Of a stretch of DNA of 49,693 bases, positions 1-8,728 are shown piece by piece (positions within the stretch are counted from its first letter, which is position 1; every line of letters starts with the position of its first letter). Source of the stretch: Bilamarchaeum sp040758595 (GTDB taxonomy: Archaea; Micrarchaeota; Micrarchaeia; Anstonellales; Bilamarchaeaceae); assembly GCA_040758595.1 (NCBI GenBank), contig JBFLVJ010000013.1, positions 1 through 49,693 on the forward strand. The letters are read 5' to 3'. Both the position numbers and the translations under genes were made by a program. The notes beneath the pieces are model-generated. The model saw only the letters and a list, made by a program, of their open reading frames with translations. It was not told the origin of the DNA and did no database searches.

Positions 1-57
1 TTCCGGGATTCCGGGAACCCGAGACGCGAGACCCAAGACCTGAAACGGGAAACCACA
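1..57. repeat. Heptad-repeat element, copy 1
   Basis: The tract from 17 to 54 divides into 7-base units (CCCGAGA, CGCGAGA, CCCAAGA, CCTGAAA, CGGGAAA). Bases 1-15 (TTCCGGGATTCCGGG) are a partial inverted arm. It belongs to the dispersed family described in the findings. The element may continue beyond the left edge of the window. Confidence 0.75.
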
Positions 58-71
58 CGACAAAGACCTAT

Positions 72-264
72 CTGCCCTCAGCTATCGCTGGGGCAGTCTT
101 GATACAAGGAGGAATGGATCAAAAAGATGAGGGAGGCGGGAGGTTGATCCATTCCGTCCTTGTAATCAGCATGTGAGGAGAGGGGATCTGTCCCCTCCCC
201 CTGCGAAGATGAAAAAAGAGTGGTTCTAGAAGCCTTGGTCAGGGGCATCTAGGCTCTTTTTTCG
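72..264. repeat. Hairpin cluster with inverted-repeat element K1
   Basis: Contains a CTGCCC/GGGCAG hairpin (72-96), a long inverted repeat (104-122 with 144-163, about 19 of 20 positions paired) around a loop containing AAAGATGAG and GGCGGGAGG, an AGGGGA/TCCCCT hairpin near 182-197, and an AAAAAAGAG...CTCTTTTTT inverted repeat (about 213-264) that could terminate transcription on either strand. No open reading frame here looks genuine. The loop sequence of the long repeat recurs at 341-413. Confidence 0.65.
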
Positions 265-291
265 ATATTTTTTGTGGGAGGATAACAAGGT

Positions 292-413
292 CGTGGGCAG
301 CCTAAACTGCCCACGTTTGGCGGTTGCCCGCCAAATAGAGACGGATCAAAAAGATGAGATTCGCCGAGTCCGCATCGGAACGATGCGGGCCCTGAGGCGG
401 GAGGTTGATCCGT
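292..413. repeat. Three adjacent hairpins including element K2
   Basis: Hairpin 292-315 pairs CGTGGGCAG with CTGCCCACG. Hairpin 316-335 pairs TTTGGCGG with CCGCCAAA around a TTGC loop. Element K2 (341-413) pairs ACGGATCAA with TTGATCCGT and shares with K1 the inner sequences GGATCAAAAAGATGAG and GGCGGGAGGTTGATCC. It differs by an extra inner hairpin, CCGCATCG-gaa-CGATGCGG (370-388). The outer arm bases differ between K1 and K2 but remain paired, which suggests the structure is maintained. Confidence 0.65.
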
Positions 414-457
414 GCTCTGCCTTGCCATCAATGTCAATGGGACCGGAGTCCCAAGCT

Positions 458-904
458 TTATACCGGAAAGAAGAAAACCTTCTTCCCGACCTGCTGCTTT
501 GTCAGCAGGCCCATGTTGCACAGCCGATTGAGCCGTGCGCTTGCTGCGTTCTTGCCGCGATACTTGAACTGCGCTCGAACCTCGTCGGCCGTCACCTTGC
601 CGGCCTGCTTGACGAAAGCCAGTATGCTTTCGTCGATAGCCGGGAGCAGCGGCTGCTCCATCAGGGGGGCGGCCATGTCGATAGGCGCTCCCATGCGGGC
701 TTCGATCGCTTCGAGCTTTTGGAGGATGTTCTTGAGGAGACGGTTGGTGTTCTCGCGCTCCTCCAGGAGCCGGTAGACCATCTCTCCAAGGACGACCGGG
801 TCGCGGAACTTGTCCAGGTTGATCTCTAGATCGCTTCGTACTTCCCTGGTGAACGCGTTGTCGCTAGGTTTATATTCCTTGTCGTCGTTGTCCTTCACGA
901 GCAT
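458..904 (-). CDS. Winged-helix DNA-binding protein with central coiled coil
   Basis: About 148 residues. The first 35 are charged. Roughly residues 36-75 form a predicted coiled coil (LLEERENTNRLLKNILQKLE). The last 60 residues look like a winged helix-turn-helix (ITADEVRAQF-like helix, then a recognition helix with SARLNRLCNMGLL and the wing KQQVGKKVFFFP). This is probably a DNA-binding regulator that dimerises through the coil. The ATG at 904 was chosen; in-frame GTG (907) and TTG (910) lie just upstream. It is divergent from the gene at 998. TCATGACATAATCATGA in the shared upstream region (about 934-950) is a possible operator. Target and signal are unknown. Confidence 0.7.
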   Translation of the reverse strand: MLVKDNDDKEYKPSDNAFTREVRSDLEINLDKFRDPVVLGEMVYRLLEERENTNRLLKNILQKLEAIEARMGAPIDMAAPLMEQPLLPAIDESILAFVKQAGKVTADEVRAQFKYRGKNAASARLNRLCNMGLLTKQQVGKKVFFFPV

Positions 905-997
905 CACCAACGTGTTGCGATGAAATCACGCAACTGTCATGACATAATCATGATAGGTTTTTAAAGCTATCTGTTTTTTCCTATCACAGGTGACCAC

Positions 998-1543
998 TTG
1001 AATCGACTAACGGGCCTTGCGAGCAAGATCCTCTCGGCATTCCGCTCCCGTGACCAGAGAGCGCTCAGGAAACTCAACGACGCAGTCCTCAAGGAGACCG
1101 CGATGGAATGCGAGAAGCCCTGCTTCAACATGGCCGTCTTCTCGTATGTCCTCTCGAAGATTGTCTCCAAGCCCAGGTTTCTGAGGCCGGAGTATAGGAA
1201 CGGCTTGGACTCCATAGGGAAGGTGCTCTCAAGGCTGGTGGAGCGGCTCCCAAGCGCCGACGAGACCGAGCTCGATACCATCTTCGAGCAGCTCCAAAGA
1301 TCCATCGAGAGGCTGGAGGAGAAGGACCCCCGTTTCGTCGTGGACCTGGTCACCAAGGGGAAACTGAAGATGGCAGCCACATTCTATGCCCAGGGGATGA
1401 GCCTCGGGGTGGCCGCCGAGATGACCGGCCTGGAGAAACAGGAGATCCTCGACTACGCCGGAGAGACGATGATGTTCGACCGCCTCAAGAGCGAGAAGAG
1501 CATCACCGAGAGGATGAAGGTCGCCCGCAAGTTCCTTAGTTAA
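998..1543 (+). CDS. Conserved-looking protein with C-terminal helix-turn-helix-like segment
   Basis: 181 residues starting at TTG, placed 4 bases after an AGGTGA ribosome-binding site (988-993). A TATA-like TTTTTAAAGC lies at about 958-967. The protein is highly helical. The segment near residues 125-158 (AATFYAQGMSLGVAAEMTGL) resembles the helix-turn-helix of UPF0175-type small antitoxin proteins, but the protein is about twice their usual length. It lies 30 bases before a PIN-domain nuclease, so an antitoxin or partner role is conceivable. The PIN gene has its own TATA box, which argues against strict coupling. The function is not known. Confidence 0.65.
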   Translation: MNRLTGLASKILSAFRSRDQRALRKLNDAVLKETAMECEKPCFNMAVFSYVLSKIVSKPRFLRPEYRNGLDSIGKVLSRLVERLPSADETELDTIFEQLQRSIERLEEKDPRFVVDLVTKGKLKMAATFYAQGMSLGVAAEMTGLEKQEILDYAGETMMFDRLKSEKSITERMKVARKFLS

Positions 1544-1573
1544 GATTATAAACGACCGGAACGTGACAACAGC

Positions 1574-2251
1574 ATGACACGTGACATCCTCTGCGATTCC
1601 GGCGTCCTCATCTCCCTGACATCGACATGCCTCGACAACCTCCTCTATCATTTCTCCGAGAAGCATGACGTCAAGTTCGTGGTTCCGCCATCGGTGGAAT
1701 ACGAGACGGTCACCCGTCCGCTCTTCAACGGCCTCAAGAAGCACATGTTCTCGGCCATCCGCATAAAAGAGGCTATCGACGACGGCGTGGTGGCGGTGGT
1801 GGACGCGAAGGTGGAAGACCAGGCGAAGCGGCTGATGAACGCCGCCAATAGCATGTTCTACGTGAAAGGCAAGCCGATACGCCTCATCCAGTTCGGGGAA
1901 TCCGAGATGCTCGCACTCGCCCCGGAGCTCGGGATAGACAACATCCTGGTGGACGAACGCACCACCCGCATGCTCATAGAAGCCCCGTTCCGGCTGAAAG
2001 AGCACCTGGAATCCGAATTCAATGTCAATGTGATGGTCAACAAGACTCATTTCAAGGCGCTCGCCTCCAGGCTGGCGGGCCTGAACGTGCTGCGGAGCAG
2101 CGAGCTCGTCATGCTCGCATATGAGAAAGGCTTCTTCAAGAGCTTCAAGAGGCTCCAGAGGGAGGCGTTGCAGTCAGCCCTCTATAAGATGAAATACTCC
2201 GGCTGCTCCATCAGCTACGATGAGATATCCGAGTATCTATCCAGGAAGTGA
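1574..2251 (+). CDS. PIN-domain ribonuclease-like protein
   Basis: 225 residues. Acidic residues expected of a PIN nuclease are visible: the D of CDSGVLISL (about residue 8), E of VEYET (about 43), the E pair in GESEMLAL (about 115), and D of LVDERTTR (about 128). PIN proteins cut RNA using Mg2+ or Mn2+. It is longer than toxin-type PIN proteins (about 130-150), with a C-terminal helical extension of about 80 residues. It appears leaderless: a TATA-like GATTATAAAC is centred about 25 bases before the ATG. The stop is 5 bases before the xpf start. It could be an RNA-processing or quality-control enzyme, or the toxin of a pair with the upstream gene. Confidence 0.7.
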   Translation: MTRDILCDSGVLISLTSTCLDNLLYHFSEKHDVKFVVPPSVEYETVTRPLFNGLKKHMFSAIRIKEAIDDGVVAVVDAKVEDQAKRLMNAANSMFYVKGKPIRLIQFGESEMLALAPELGIDNILVDERTTRMLIEAPFRLKEHLESEFNVNVMVNKTHFKALASRLAGLNVLRSSELVMLAYEKGFFKSFKRLQREALQSALYKMKYSGCSISYDEISEYLSRK

Positions 2252-2255
2252 ACAG

Positions 2256-2942
2256 ATGCAGCAGTTCCTCGAATCTCCTGATCGCTCGACTATCCGTATC
2301 GCGGTCGATCATCGGGAGGATGAGGCGTTCGACGGGATGCTCAAATCGATGGGCGCTGAGGTGGACCGGCGCGTCCTCACGGTCGGGGATTTCCTCTGCT
2401 CCGCCCGCCTTGCAGTCGAGCGGAAATCCCGCTCAGATTTCGAGCAGTCCGTCATCGACGGCAGGCTGTTCAGCCAGCTCCCGAACCTGGTCATGAACTA
2501 CGACCGGGTCGTGGTGATAGTCGAAGGCGTCAGCGATGACGAGCGCTTGTCGCGCGCCTCCCTTCTCGGAGCGTACTCGGCAATCATCGCGGATTTCGGT
2601 GCATCCTTGATGTTCACCCGCGACAAGAAAGGGACGGCAGAGATAGTGTTCCACCTGGCGAAACACGAGCAGATAGCCAAGAAGCAGGCGATGCGCATAT
2701 ATGCGAGGAAAAAGACGTTCACGCCGTCGCAGACCGCACGTGCGGTGGTGGAATCGCTCCCCATGGTGGGCCCGAAGCTCGCCAAATCTCTCCTCAACCA
2801 TTTCGGCAATGTGGAGAAACTGGCCGAGGCGTCGGAGCGCGACATCTCGGAAGTCCCGGGCGTCGGAAAGAAGCGCGCCAAGCTCATCAAATCAGTGCTC
2901 ACCTACTCCTACAGCGAGGAGGAAGACAAATCCATTTATTGA
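2256..2942 (+). CDS. xpf: XPF/ERCC4-family structure-specific endonuclease (short archaeal form)
   Basis: 228 residues. The N-terminal nuclease domain has the family motif GDF (44-46)...ERK (55-57)...D61. A C-terminal tandem helix-hairpin-helix follows at about 172-218 (MVGPKLAKSLLNHFG and VPGVGKKRAKLIKS). XPF enzymes cut branched DNA such as 3' flaps and stalled forks, as dimers and usually with PCNA. This is the short form without the helicase domain of Hef. The ATG at 2256 was chosen over an in-frame upstream ATG because AGGAAGTGA (2243-2251) is a good ribosome-binding site. It probably shares an operon with the PIN gene upstream. Confidence 0.92.
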   Translation: MQQFLESPDRSTIRIAVDHREDEAFDGMLKSMGAEVDRRVLTVGDFLCSARLAVERKSRSDFEQSVIDGRLFSQLPNLVMNYDRVVVIVEGVSDDERLSRASLLGAYSAIIADFGASLMFTRDKKGTAEIVFHLAKHEQIAKKQAMRIYARKKTFTPSQTARAVVESLPMVGPKLAKSLLNHFGNVEKLAEASERDISEVPGVGKKRAKLIKSVLTYSYSEEEDKSIY

Positions 2943-2961
2943 TTGCCGCCCTATTAGCCGC

Positions 2962-3858
2962 ATGCGTGTCACATGCAGAGGGCTCCAAATCGGCCTCGAC
3001 AGCCCTGATGGGGATCTGCCGTTCCTCTCCCACGCGCACTCTGATCATACCTCGGGCCTCAAGCGCTTGAAGAAGATGCTCGCGACACCCGAAACCCTGG
3101 AGTTGGCTGATATCCCCGCAGAAACGGTCGATATGCCCGGGACCCGTATGCTGGAGGCCGGCCACATCCTCGGCGCGAGACAGCTCCTCATTGAGTGCGA
3201 CGGAGGGAGCGTCCTTTACACCGGAGACATCTGCGTGAAGCCCAACATCTTCGGCATGAAGGCTGAAGCGGCGCAGTGCGACCGTCTCATCATGGAAGCG
3301 ACCTACGGAGACCCTGCATACTCCCTTCCTTCGCCGGAGGAAGTCCACACAGACATCCAGCGATGGGTGGAGGGGAACGACTCGTCGAACATCATCATCG
3401 GCTCTTACGAACTGGGGAAGGCGCAGGAAATAATCAAGACATTGAACGAGCTCGGCATCGCCCCGGTGGTCACCGACAAGGCCGAGCGTTTCACCTACAT
3501 CTATGAGAAATACGGCATCAAGCTCGACCGCGTCGTGGTCGGCACTGATGAGGCCGAAGAGATGATGTCCCGCAGGTTCGTGGCGATAGTGCCGATGGGC
3601 AAGGCCAAGAGGTATTTCGCCAGGAGATTGGAAGAAGCGTTCGAGCGCCCGACATTATGCGCCGCGGTCACCGGCTGGGCGCTGCATTACCGGTTCAACA
3701 CCGACGCGGCATTCCCTCTGAGCGACCACGCTGATTTCAAGGATCTGGTCTGGTTCGCCGAGCAGACCGGGGCTAAAAAGATAGAGTTCTTCTGCGGGGA
3801 CGGGTCTGCGGTTTTATCAGCCCTGAAGACAGGCCCGATGACGTGCAAATCCGCCTGA
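2962..3858 (+). CDS. Metallo-beta-lactamase/beta-CASP-type hydrolase (exonuclease-like)
   Basis: 298 residues. The zinc-binding motif HAHSDH lies at residues 24-29. Further metal-ligand candidates are H of AGHILGA, D of LYTGD (about 88) and H of LSDHADF (about 256). The C-terminal SDHADF block fits the beta-CASP/RNA 3'-end processing branch or SNM1-like DNA nucleases. It is shorter than archaeal CPSF-like proteins (over 400) and lacks KH domains. Twenty bases separate it from xpf, so the two may be co-transcribed, and a DNA-repair role (SNM1-like) is as plausible as RNA processing. The ATG at 2962 was chosen because the longer frame overlaps xpf and reads out of character. Confidence 0.8.
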   Translation: MRVTCRGLQIGLDSPDGDLPFLSHAHSDHTSGLKRLKKMLATPETLELADIPAETVDMPGTRMLEAGHILGARQLLIECDGGSVLYTGDICVKPNIFGMKAEAAQCDRLIMEATYGDPAYSLPSPEEVHTDIQRWVEGNDSSNIIIGSYELGKAQEIIKTLNELGIAPVVTDKAERFTYIYEKYGIKLDRVVVGTDEAEEMMSRRFVAIVPMGKAKRYFARRLEEAFERPTLCAAVTGWALHYRFNTDAAFPLSDHADFKDLVWFAEQTGAKKIEFFCGDGSAVLSALKTGPMTCKSA

Positions 3859-3910
3859 TTGGCCGATGAGCACAGGATGCTTTTTATTCAATCTCGCAGA
3901 TAGTCATAAT

Positions 3911-5833
3911 GTGAAGTTCTCTCTCGAAGCGCCATACAAGCCCGCAGGCGACCAGCCGCAGGCGATAGATGCCCTCTCCAAGGCGGCATCAGCCGGAGGC
4001 ATCCAGACGCTCTTGGGAGTCACGGGCTCTGGAAAGACATTCACCATGGCGAACGTCATCGCCAGGAGCGGCAAGAGCGCGATAGTCATCTCGCACAACA
4101 AGACACTGGCCGCTCAGCTCTACGCCGAGTTCCAGCAGTTCTTCCCGAAGGACAATGTGGGCTTCTTCATCTCCTATTACGATTACTACCAGCCCGAGAG
4201 CTACATCTCGCAGACAGACACCTACATCGAGAAGGAATCCGACCGCAACGAGAAGCTGGAAGAGTTCCGCCTCCAGGCGACCAGCTACCTCTTATCCAAG
4301 CGTCCGACCGTCATAGTGGCATCCGTCTCATGCATCTACGGCCTCGGCGATCCTGGCACATACGAGAGCCTGGGGCTCAATTTCAAGGTGGGCTCCAGAT
4401 TCCCCAGAAAAGAGCTTCTCGCCTCGTTGGTCCGCATGCAGTATGAAAGGAACAATGCTGTCCTGGACAAGGGTGACTTCAGGCTGAGGGGAGACACGCT
4501 CGAGGTCTTCCCGCCGTTTGCCGACAAGGCCGTCCGGGTGATTTTCGAGGATGAAGAAGCCAAGAAGATAGAGCTCTTCGACATCCTCCAGGCCAAGAAA
4601 ATCGAGGCGCAGAGCTACCTGCTCTTCCCGGCCAAGCATTTCGTGGTGAGCGACGAAGGCAAGAAATCCGCGCTCGAAACGATTGAGGCCGAGCTCAAGG
4701 GGCACGCCCCCACTCTCAAGCCGTTGGAGCGCCAGAGGCTAGAACAAAGGACGCATTACGATCTGGAGATGATATCAGAGCTCGGCTACTGCTCAGGGAT
4801 AGAGAACTACTCCAGGCATTTCGATGGCAGGGCTCCTGGCACGAGGCCGTTCTGCCTGCTTGATTATTTCCCGAAGGATTTCCTGATGTTCATAGATGAA
4901 TCGCACGTCACCATCCCCCAGCTGAGGGCGATGTACAACGGCGACTATGCGAGGAAGAGATCGCTGGTGGAGAACGGATTCCGCCTCCCCTGCGCATACG
5001 ACAACCGCCCGCTCCGGTTCGAGGAATTCGAGGATTTCATGAAGAACGTCATCTTCGTATCTGCGACCCCGTCCAAGTACGAGCTCTCGCTCTCCAACCA
5101 GATCGTCGAGCAGATAGTCAGGCCCACTGGCCTACTAGACCCCGAAGTCGAGGTCAGACCGAGCGCAGGCCAGGTGGAAGACCTCCTCAAGGAAGTCATC
5201 GCCCGAGCCGAAAGGGACGAGCGCACCCTGGTGACGACGCTCACGAAACGGATGGCAGAAGACCTCGCATCATTCCTCCACAACCACGGGGCCAAAGTCA
5301 GATACCTCCATTCGGACATCGACACCATAGAGCGGACCAAGCTGATACGCGCCCTCAGGTTGGGCAGGTTCGACTGCCTGGTGGGCATCAACCTCCTGAG
5401 AGAGGGCCTCGACATACCTGAAGTGTCGCTGGTCGCCATCCTGGATGCCGACAAGACCGGATTCCTGCGCTCAGACACGTCGCTGACGCAGACCATCGGA
5501 AGGGCTGCCCGACATGTCGAGGGCAAGGTCATCATGTATGCGGATTCGGTATCGGAAGCTATGGCCGTCGCTATCAAGGAGACCGAGCGGCGCAGGAAGA
5601 AACAGGCGGATTTCAACCGCATCCATGGCATCACACCCAAGGGCATCGTGAAGCCGATCCCGAAAGACGAGGACGAGGCTGTCGCCCAAGCGCCGCTTCC
5701 GAAGAACCTGGGGAAGAAGCAGAAGGAGGATCTCATCGCGATACTCGAAGAGGAGATGAAGTCGGCCGCCGAGAGGCTAGATTTCGAGCGCGCCATCGCC
5801 CTCCGGGACCGTATACGCGCGCTGCGGAAATGA
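3911..5833 (+). CDS. uvrB: Excinuclease ABC subunit B
   Basis: 640 residues; the damage-verifying helicase-like subunit of bacterial-type nucleotide excision repair. Walker A GVTGSGKT lies at about residues 36-43. The YYDYYQPESY beta-hairpin region, DEAD-like motif (FIDESH), helicase motif VI region (TIGRAARH) and a C-terminal UVR motif that contacts UvrC (about 603-640) are all present. The GTG at 3911 was chosen because the protein then begins VKFSLEAPYKPAGDQP, matching family N-termini. A TATA-like TTTTTATT (3881-3888) is centred 26 bases upstream, which fits a leaderless transcript. Archaea with UvrABC are thought to have acquired it from bacteria. Confidence 0.97.
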   Translation: MKFSLEAPYKPAGDQPQAIDALSKAASAGGIQTLLGVTGSGKTFTMANVIARSGKSAIVISHNKTLAAQLYAEFQQFFPKDNVGFFISYYDYYQPESYISQTDTYIEKESDRNEKLEEFRLQATSYLLSKRPTVIVASVSCIYGLGDPGTYESLGLNFKVGSRFPRKELLASLVRMQYERNNAVLDKGDFRLRGDTLEVFPPFADKAVRVIFEDEEAKKIELFDILQAKKIEAQSYLLFPAKHFVVSDEGKKSALETIEAELKGHAPTLKPLERQRLEQRTHYDLEMISELGYCSGIENYSRHFDGRAPGTRPFCLLDYFPKDFLMFIDESHVTIPQLRAMYNGDYARKRSLVENGFRLPCAYDNRPLRFEEFEDFMKNVIFVSATPSKYELSLSNQIVEQIVRPTGLLDPEVEVRPSAGQVEDLLKEVIARAERDERTLVTTLTKRMAEDLASFLHNHGAKVRYLHSDIDTIERTKLIRALRLGRFDCLVGINLLREGLDIPEVSLVAILDADKTGFLRSDTSLTQTIGRAARHVEGKVIMYADSVSEAMAVAIKETERRRKKQADFNRIHGITPKGIVKPIPKDEDEAVAQAPLPKNLGKKQKEDLIAILEEEMKSAAERLDFERAIALRDRIRALRK

Positions 5834-5897
5834 GCCCTCAATAGCAATAAATAGCACTTCGAGCACATACATACTATTTTCTCAGGGACAGCCAAAG

Positions 5898-8726
5898 GTG
5901 GGGACAATCGAAGAGAGCGGAAAGATAACCATAAAGGGGGCCAGGGAGCACAACCTCAAAGGGATAGACGTAGAGATACCCAAGGGAAAGATCACTGTCA
6001 TCACCGGGCTCTCGGGCTCCGGCAAATCATCGCTCGCCTTCGACACCCTCTATGCAGAAGGGCAAAGGAGATATGTGGAATCCCTCTCAGCCTATGCCAG
6101 GCAGTTCCTGGGGCTGATGAACAAGCCTGATGTGGATTCGATTGAAGGGCTATCCCCGGCCATATCGATAGATCAGAAGACGACCTCCCGGAACCCTCGC
6201 TCGATAGTGGGCACCGTCACCGAGATATATGACTACATGCGGCTCCTCTGGGCCAGGGTCGGCAGGCCCCACTGCCCGGTCTGCCATAAACCGATATCGA
6301 GCCAGGGACCGGACGAAATCGAAGCCGGCATCCTCTCATCGTTCAAAGGCATCCAGGTCGAAATCCTCTCGCCCATCGCCAGGAAGGACAAAGGCACGTT
6401 CGAGAAAGAACTCAAGCATCTCCAGAAATCCGGCCTCTACAAGGCCGAGATAGACGGCAAGATGCACGACCTGTCGGATAAGATACCTAAGCTCGACAAG
6501 AACATAAAACACACGATACTGGTCGTCATCGACAGACTCGCGGTCGATGAATCAGAGCGGGAGAGGCTCCACGAGGCGATTGAGTCAGCGCTCGGGATTG
6601 GCTCTGGCATGATGCTCGTGCGCTCCGGGGACAAGGAGCAGGCATATTCCAGGAAGAACGCCTGCCCTGAGCACAACATCTCCTTAGGAGAGATAGCGCC
6701 GAGGGACTTCTCGTTCAATTCGCCCTTCGGCGCCTGCCAGGAGTGCCATGGGCTCGGCTTCAAGATGGAGTTCGATCCCGACCTCATCATCCCGGACAAA
6801 TCGCTCTCCATCTCCAAAGGAGCGATAACTTGCTACAAAGGCCTGATGGAAGGGAGCTGGAGGCTGCAGCAGATAAAGGCGGTCGCAGAGAGCCACGGCA
6901 TCGACCTTGGGGCCCCGGTATCCAAGATCCCCAAGGAAAAGCTCGACATCATCCTCCACGGGAGCGACAAGACCCTCAAGTTCAAGTTCGAGGGCAAGCG
7001 CTCCACATACGAATACGAATCTGATTTCGAAGGCATCATCCCACAGCTGGAGCGCCTCTTCCACCAGACCAAATCGGACGGGAGGAAGAAGGAGATCGCG
7101 AAGTTCATGCTTGAGAGGAGGTGCACCTCCTGCGAAGGGAGGCGCCTCAAGAGAGAGGTCCTGGCGGTGACGGTGGGTGGGCGCGACATCATGGACATAT
7201 GCTCCATCCAGATATCCGATGCGGTCCGATTCTTCCAGTCCCTCAGATTCACAGAATCCGAAGCCATGATCGCCGCTCCTATCCTCAAAGAGATAAGATC
7301 CAGGCTCGAGTTCCTTGAGAATGTCGGCCTGAATTATCTCAATCTGGGGAGGGAGAGCTCCACCCTTTCAGGCGGAGAATCCCAAAGGATACGGCTGGCG
7401 ACCCAGATAGGTTCGAACCTCACCGGAATCGTCTATGTCTTGGATGAGCCGTCAATCGGCCTCCATCAGAGGGACAACTCCAAGCTGCTTGGCACCCTCA
7501 AGCGCCTCCGGGATCTGGGCAACACCCTGGTCGTGGTGGAGCATGACGAGGAGACGATGGCCGAGGCAGACCATATCATCGACATGGGCCCTGGGGCGGG
7601 CGTCTATGGCGGCAGGATAATCGCATGCGGCAAGATGGACCAGATAACATCCAACAAGGATTCGTTAACCGGAGATTACCTCTCTGGAAGGAAGTCTATC
7701 CCGATGCCGGAAAAACGGCGCGAAGCCAAAGGATATGTGAGGCTCATCGGGTCCGAAGAGAACAATCTCAAGGATATCGACGCGGATTTCCCGCTAGGCA
7801 CCCTCACTTGCATCACCGGGGTCTCGGGTTCTGGCAAATCTTCCCTGATATCCGAGACGCTCTTCCCGGTGCTATCGAACATACTCAACAATTCCAGGCT
7901 CAAGTGCGGCTCGCACGAGCGCATCGAAGGGGTCCACCAGCTCGACAAGATAATCGCTGTCGACCAGTCGCCGATAGGCAGGACGCCTCGCTCCAACCCG
8001 GCAACCTATGTCGGCCTCTTTTCGCCCATCCGCACCCTCTTCGCCTCAACACCGGAATCGAAAGCGAGGGGCTACTCCCCGGGCCGCTTCTCGTTCAACG
8101 TGGCGCAGGGAAGGTGCGAGAACTGCGAGGGTGATGGCCTCATCAAGATAGAGATGCACTTCCTGGCCGATGTCTATGTGCCGTGCGAAGTGTGCAAGGG
8201 CAAACGGTACGATTCGCAGACGCTGGAGATAAAGTACAAGGGAAAAACCATCTCGGACGTGCTGGAGATGAGCGTGGACGAGGCGCTGGAGTTCTTCCAG
8301 AACCATCCTGCGATAAAGCGGAAGCTCAAGACGATAGCCGATGTGGGGCTCGGATACATCAAGCTCGGGCAGAGCGCGACCACCCTCTCGGGCGGGGAAG
8401 CCCAGCGCGTCAAGCTGGCCTTCGAGCTCTCCAAGAAACCGACCGGGAAGACCATGTATCTCCTGGACGAACCCACGACCGGATTGCATTTCGATGATGT
8501 CAGCAAGCTCTTATCCGTCCTCCAGAGGCTCGTGGACCGGGGTAACACCGTGCTGGTCATAGAGCACAACCTGGATGTCATAAAAAGCTCTGATTGGGTC
8601 ATCGACCTGGGGCCAGAAGGCGGGGACAATGGCGGCCGGATAGTCGCTGCCGGGACACCGGAAGCGATAGCGGAATCCGGCACCCACACCGGGCAATATC
8701 TCAAGAGAGCGCTCAAGAAGAGGTAG
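5898..8726 (+). CDS. uvrA: Excinuclease ABC subunit A
   Basis: 942 residues, full family length. Two ABC ATPase modules are present: Walker A GLSGSGKSS (about 38) with signature LSGGESQR (about 490), and GVSGSGKSS (about 645) with LSGGEAQR (about 830). Zinc modules: CPVC...CPEH, CQEC...CTSC-type pairs in the first half, and CENC...CEVC (about 735-760) in the second. UvrA dimers scan DNA for lesions and load UvrB. The start is GTG. The intergenic region from uvrB is 64 bases and AT-rich (AATAAATAG near 5845), so a separate promoter is possible. The stop is 2 bases before uvrC. Confidence 0.97.
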   Translation: MGTIEESGKITIKGAREHNLKGIDVEIPKGKITVITGLSGSGKSSLAFDTLYAEGQRRYVESLSAYARQFLGLMNKPDVDSIEGLSPAISIDQKTTSRNPRSIVGTVTEIYDYMRLLWARVGRPHCPVCHKPISSQGPDEIEAGILSSFKGIQVEILSPIARKDKGTFEKELKHLQKSGLYKAEIDGKMHDLSDKIPKLDKNIKHTILVVIDRLAVDESERERLHEAIESALGIGSGMMLVRSGDKEQAYSRKNACPEHNISLGEIAPRDFSFNSPFGACQECHGLGFKMEFDPDLIIPDKSLSISKGAITCYKGLMEGSWRLQQIKAVAESHGIDLGAPVSKIPKEKLDIILHGSDKTLKFKFEGKRSTYEYESDFEGIIPQLERLFHQTKSDGRKKEIAKFMLERRCTSCEGRRLKREVLAVTVGGRDIMDICSIQISDAVRFFQSLRFTESEAMIAAPILKEIRSRLEFLENVGLNYLNLGRESSTLSGGESQRIRLATQIGSNLTGIVYVLDEPSIGLHQRDNSKLLGTLKRLRDLGNTLVVVEHDEETMAEADHIIDMGPGAGVYGGRIIACGKMDQITSNKDSLTGDYLSGRKSIPMPEKRREAKGYVRLIGSEENNLKDIDADFPLGTLTCITGVSGSGKSSLISETLFPVLSNILNNSRLKCGSHERIEGVHQLDKIIAVDQSPIGRTPRSNPATYVGLFSPIRTLFASTPESKARGYSPGRFSFNVAQGRCENCEGDGLIKIEMHFLADVYVPCEVCKGKRYDSQTLEIKYKGKTISDVLEMSVDEALEFFQNHPAIKRKLKTIADVGLGYIKLGQSATTLSGGEAQRVKLAFELSKKPTGKTMYLLDEPTTGLHFDDVSKLLSVLQRLVDRGNTVLVIEHNLDVIKSSDWVIDLGPEGGDNGGRIVAAGTPEAIAESGTHTGQYLKRALKKR

Positions 8727-8728
8727 TT

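Noticed and set aside
272..829. 185-codon plus-strand open frame
   Set aside because: Runs through three hairpins and is antisense to the winged-helix gene.
4945..5907. 320-codon minus-strand open frame
   Set aside because: Antisense to uvrB, no ribosome-binding site, no recognisable domain.
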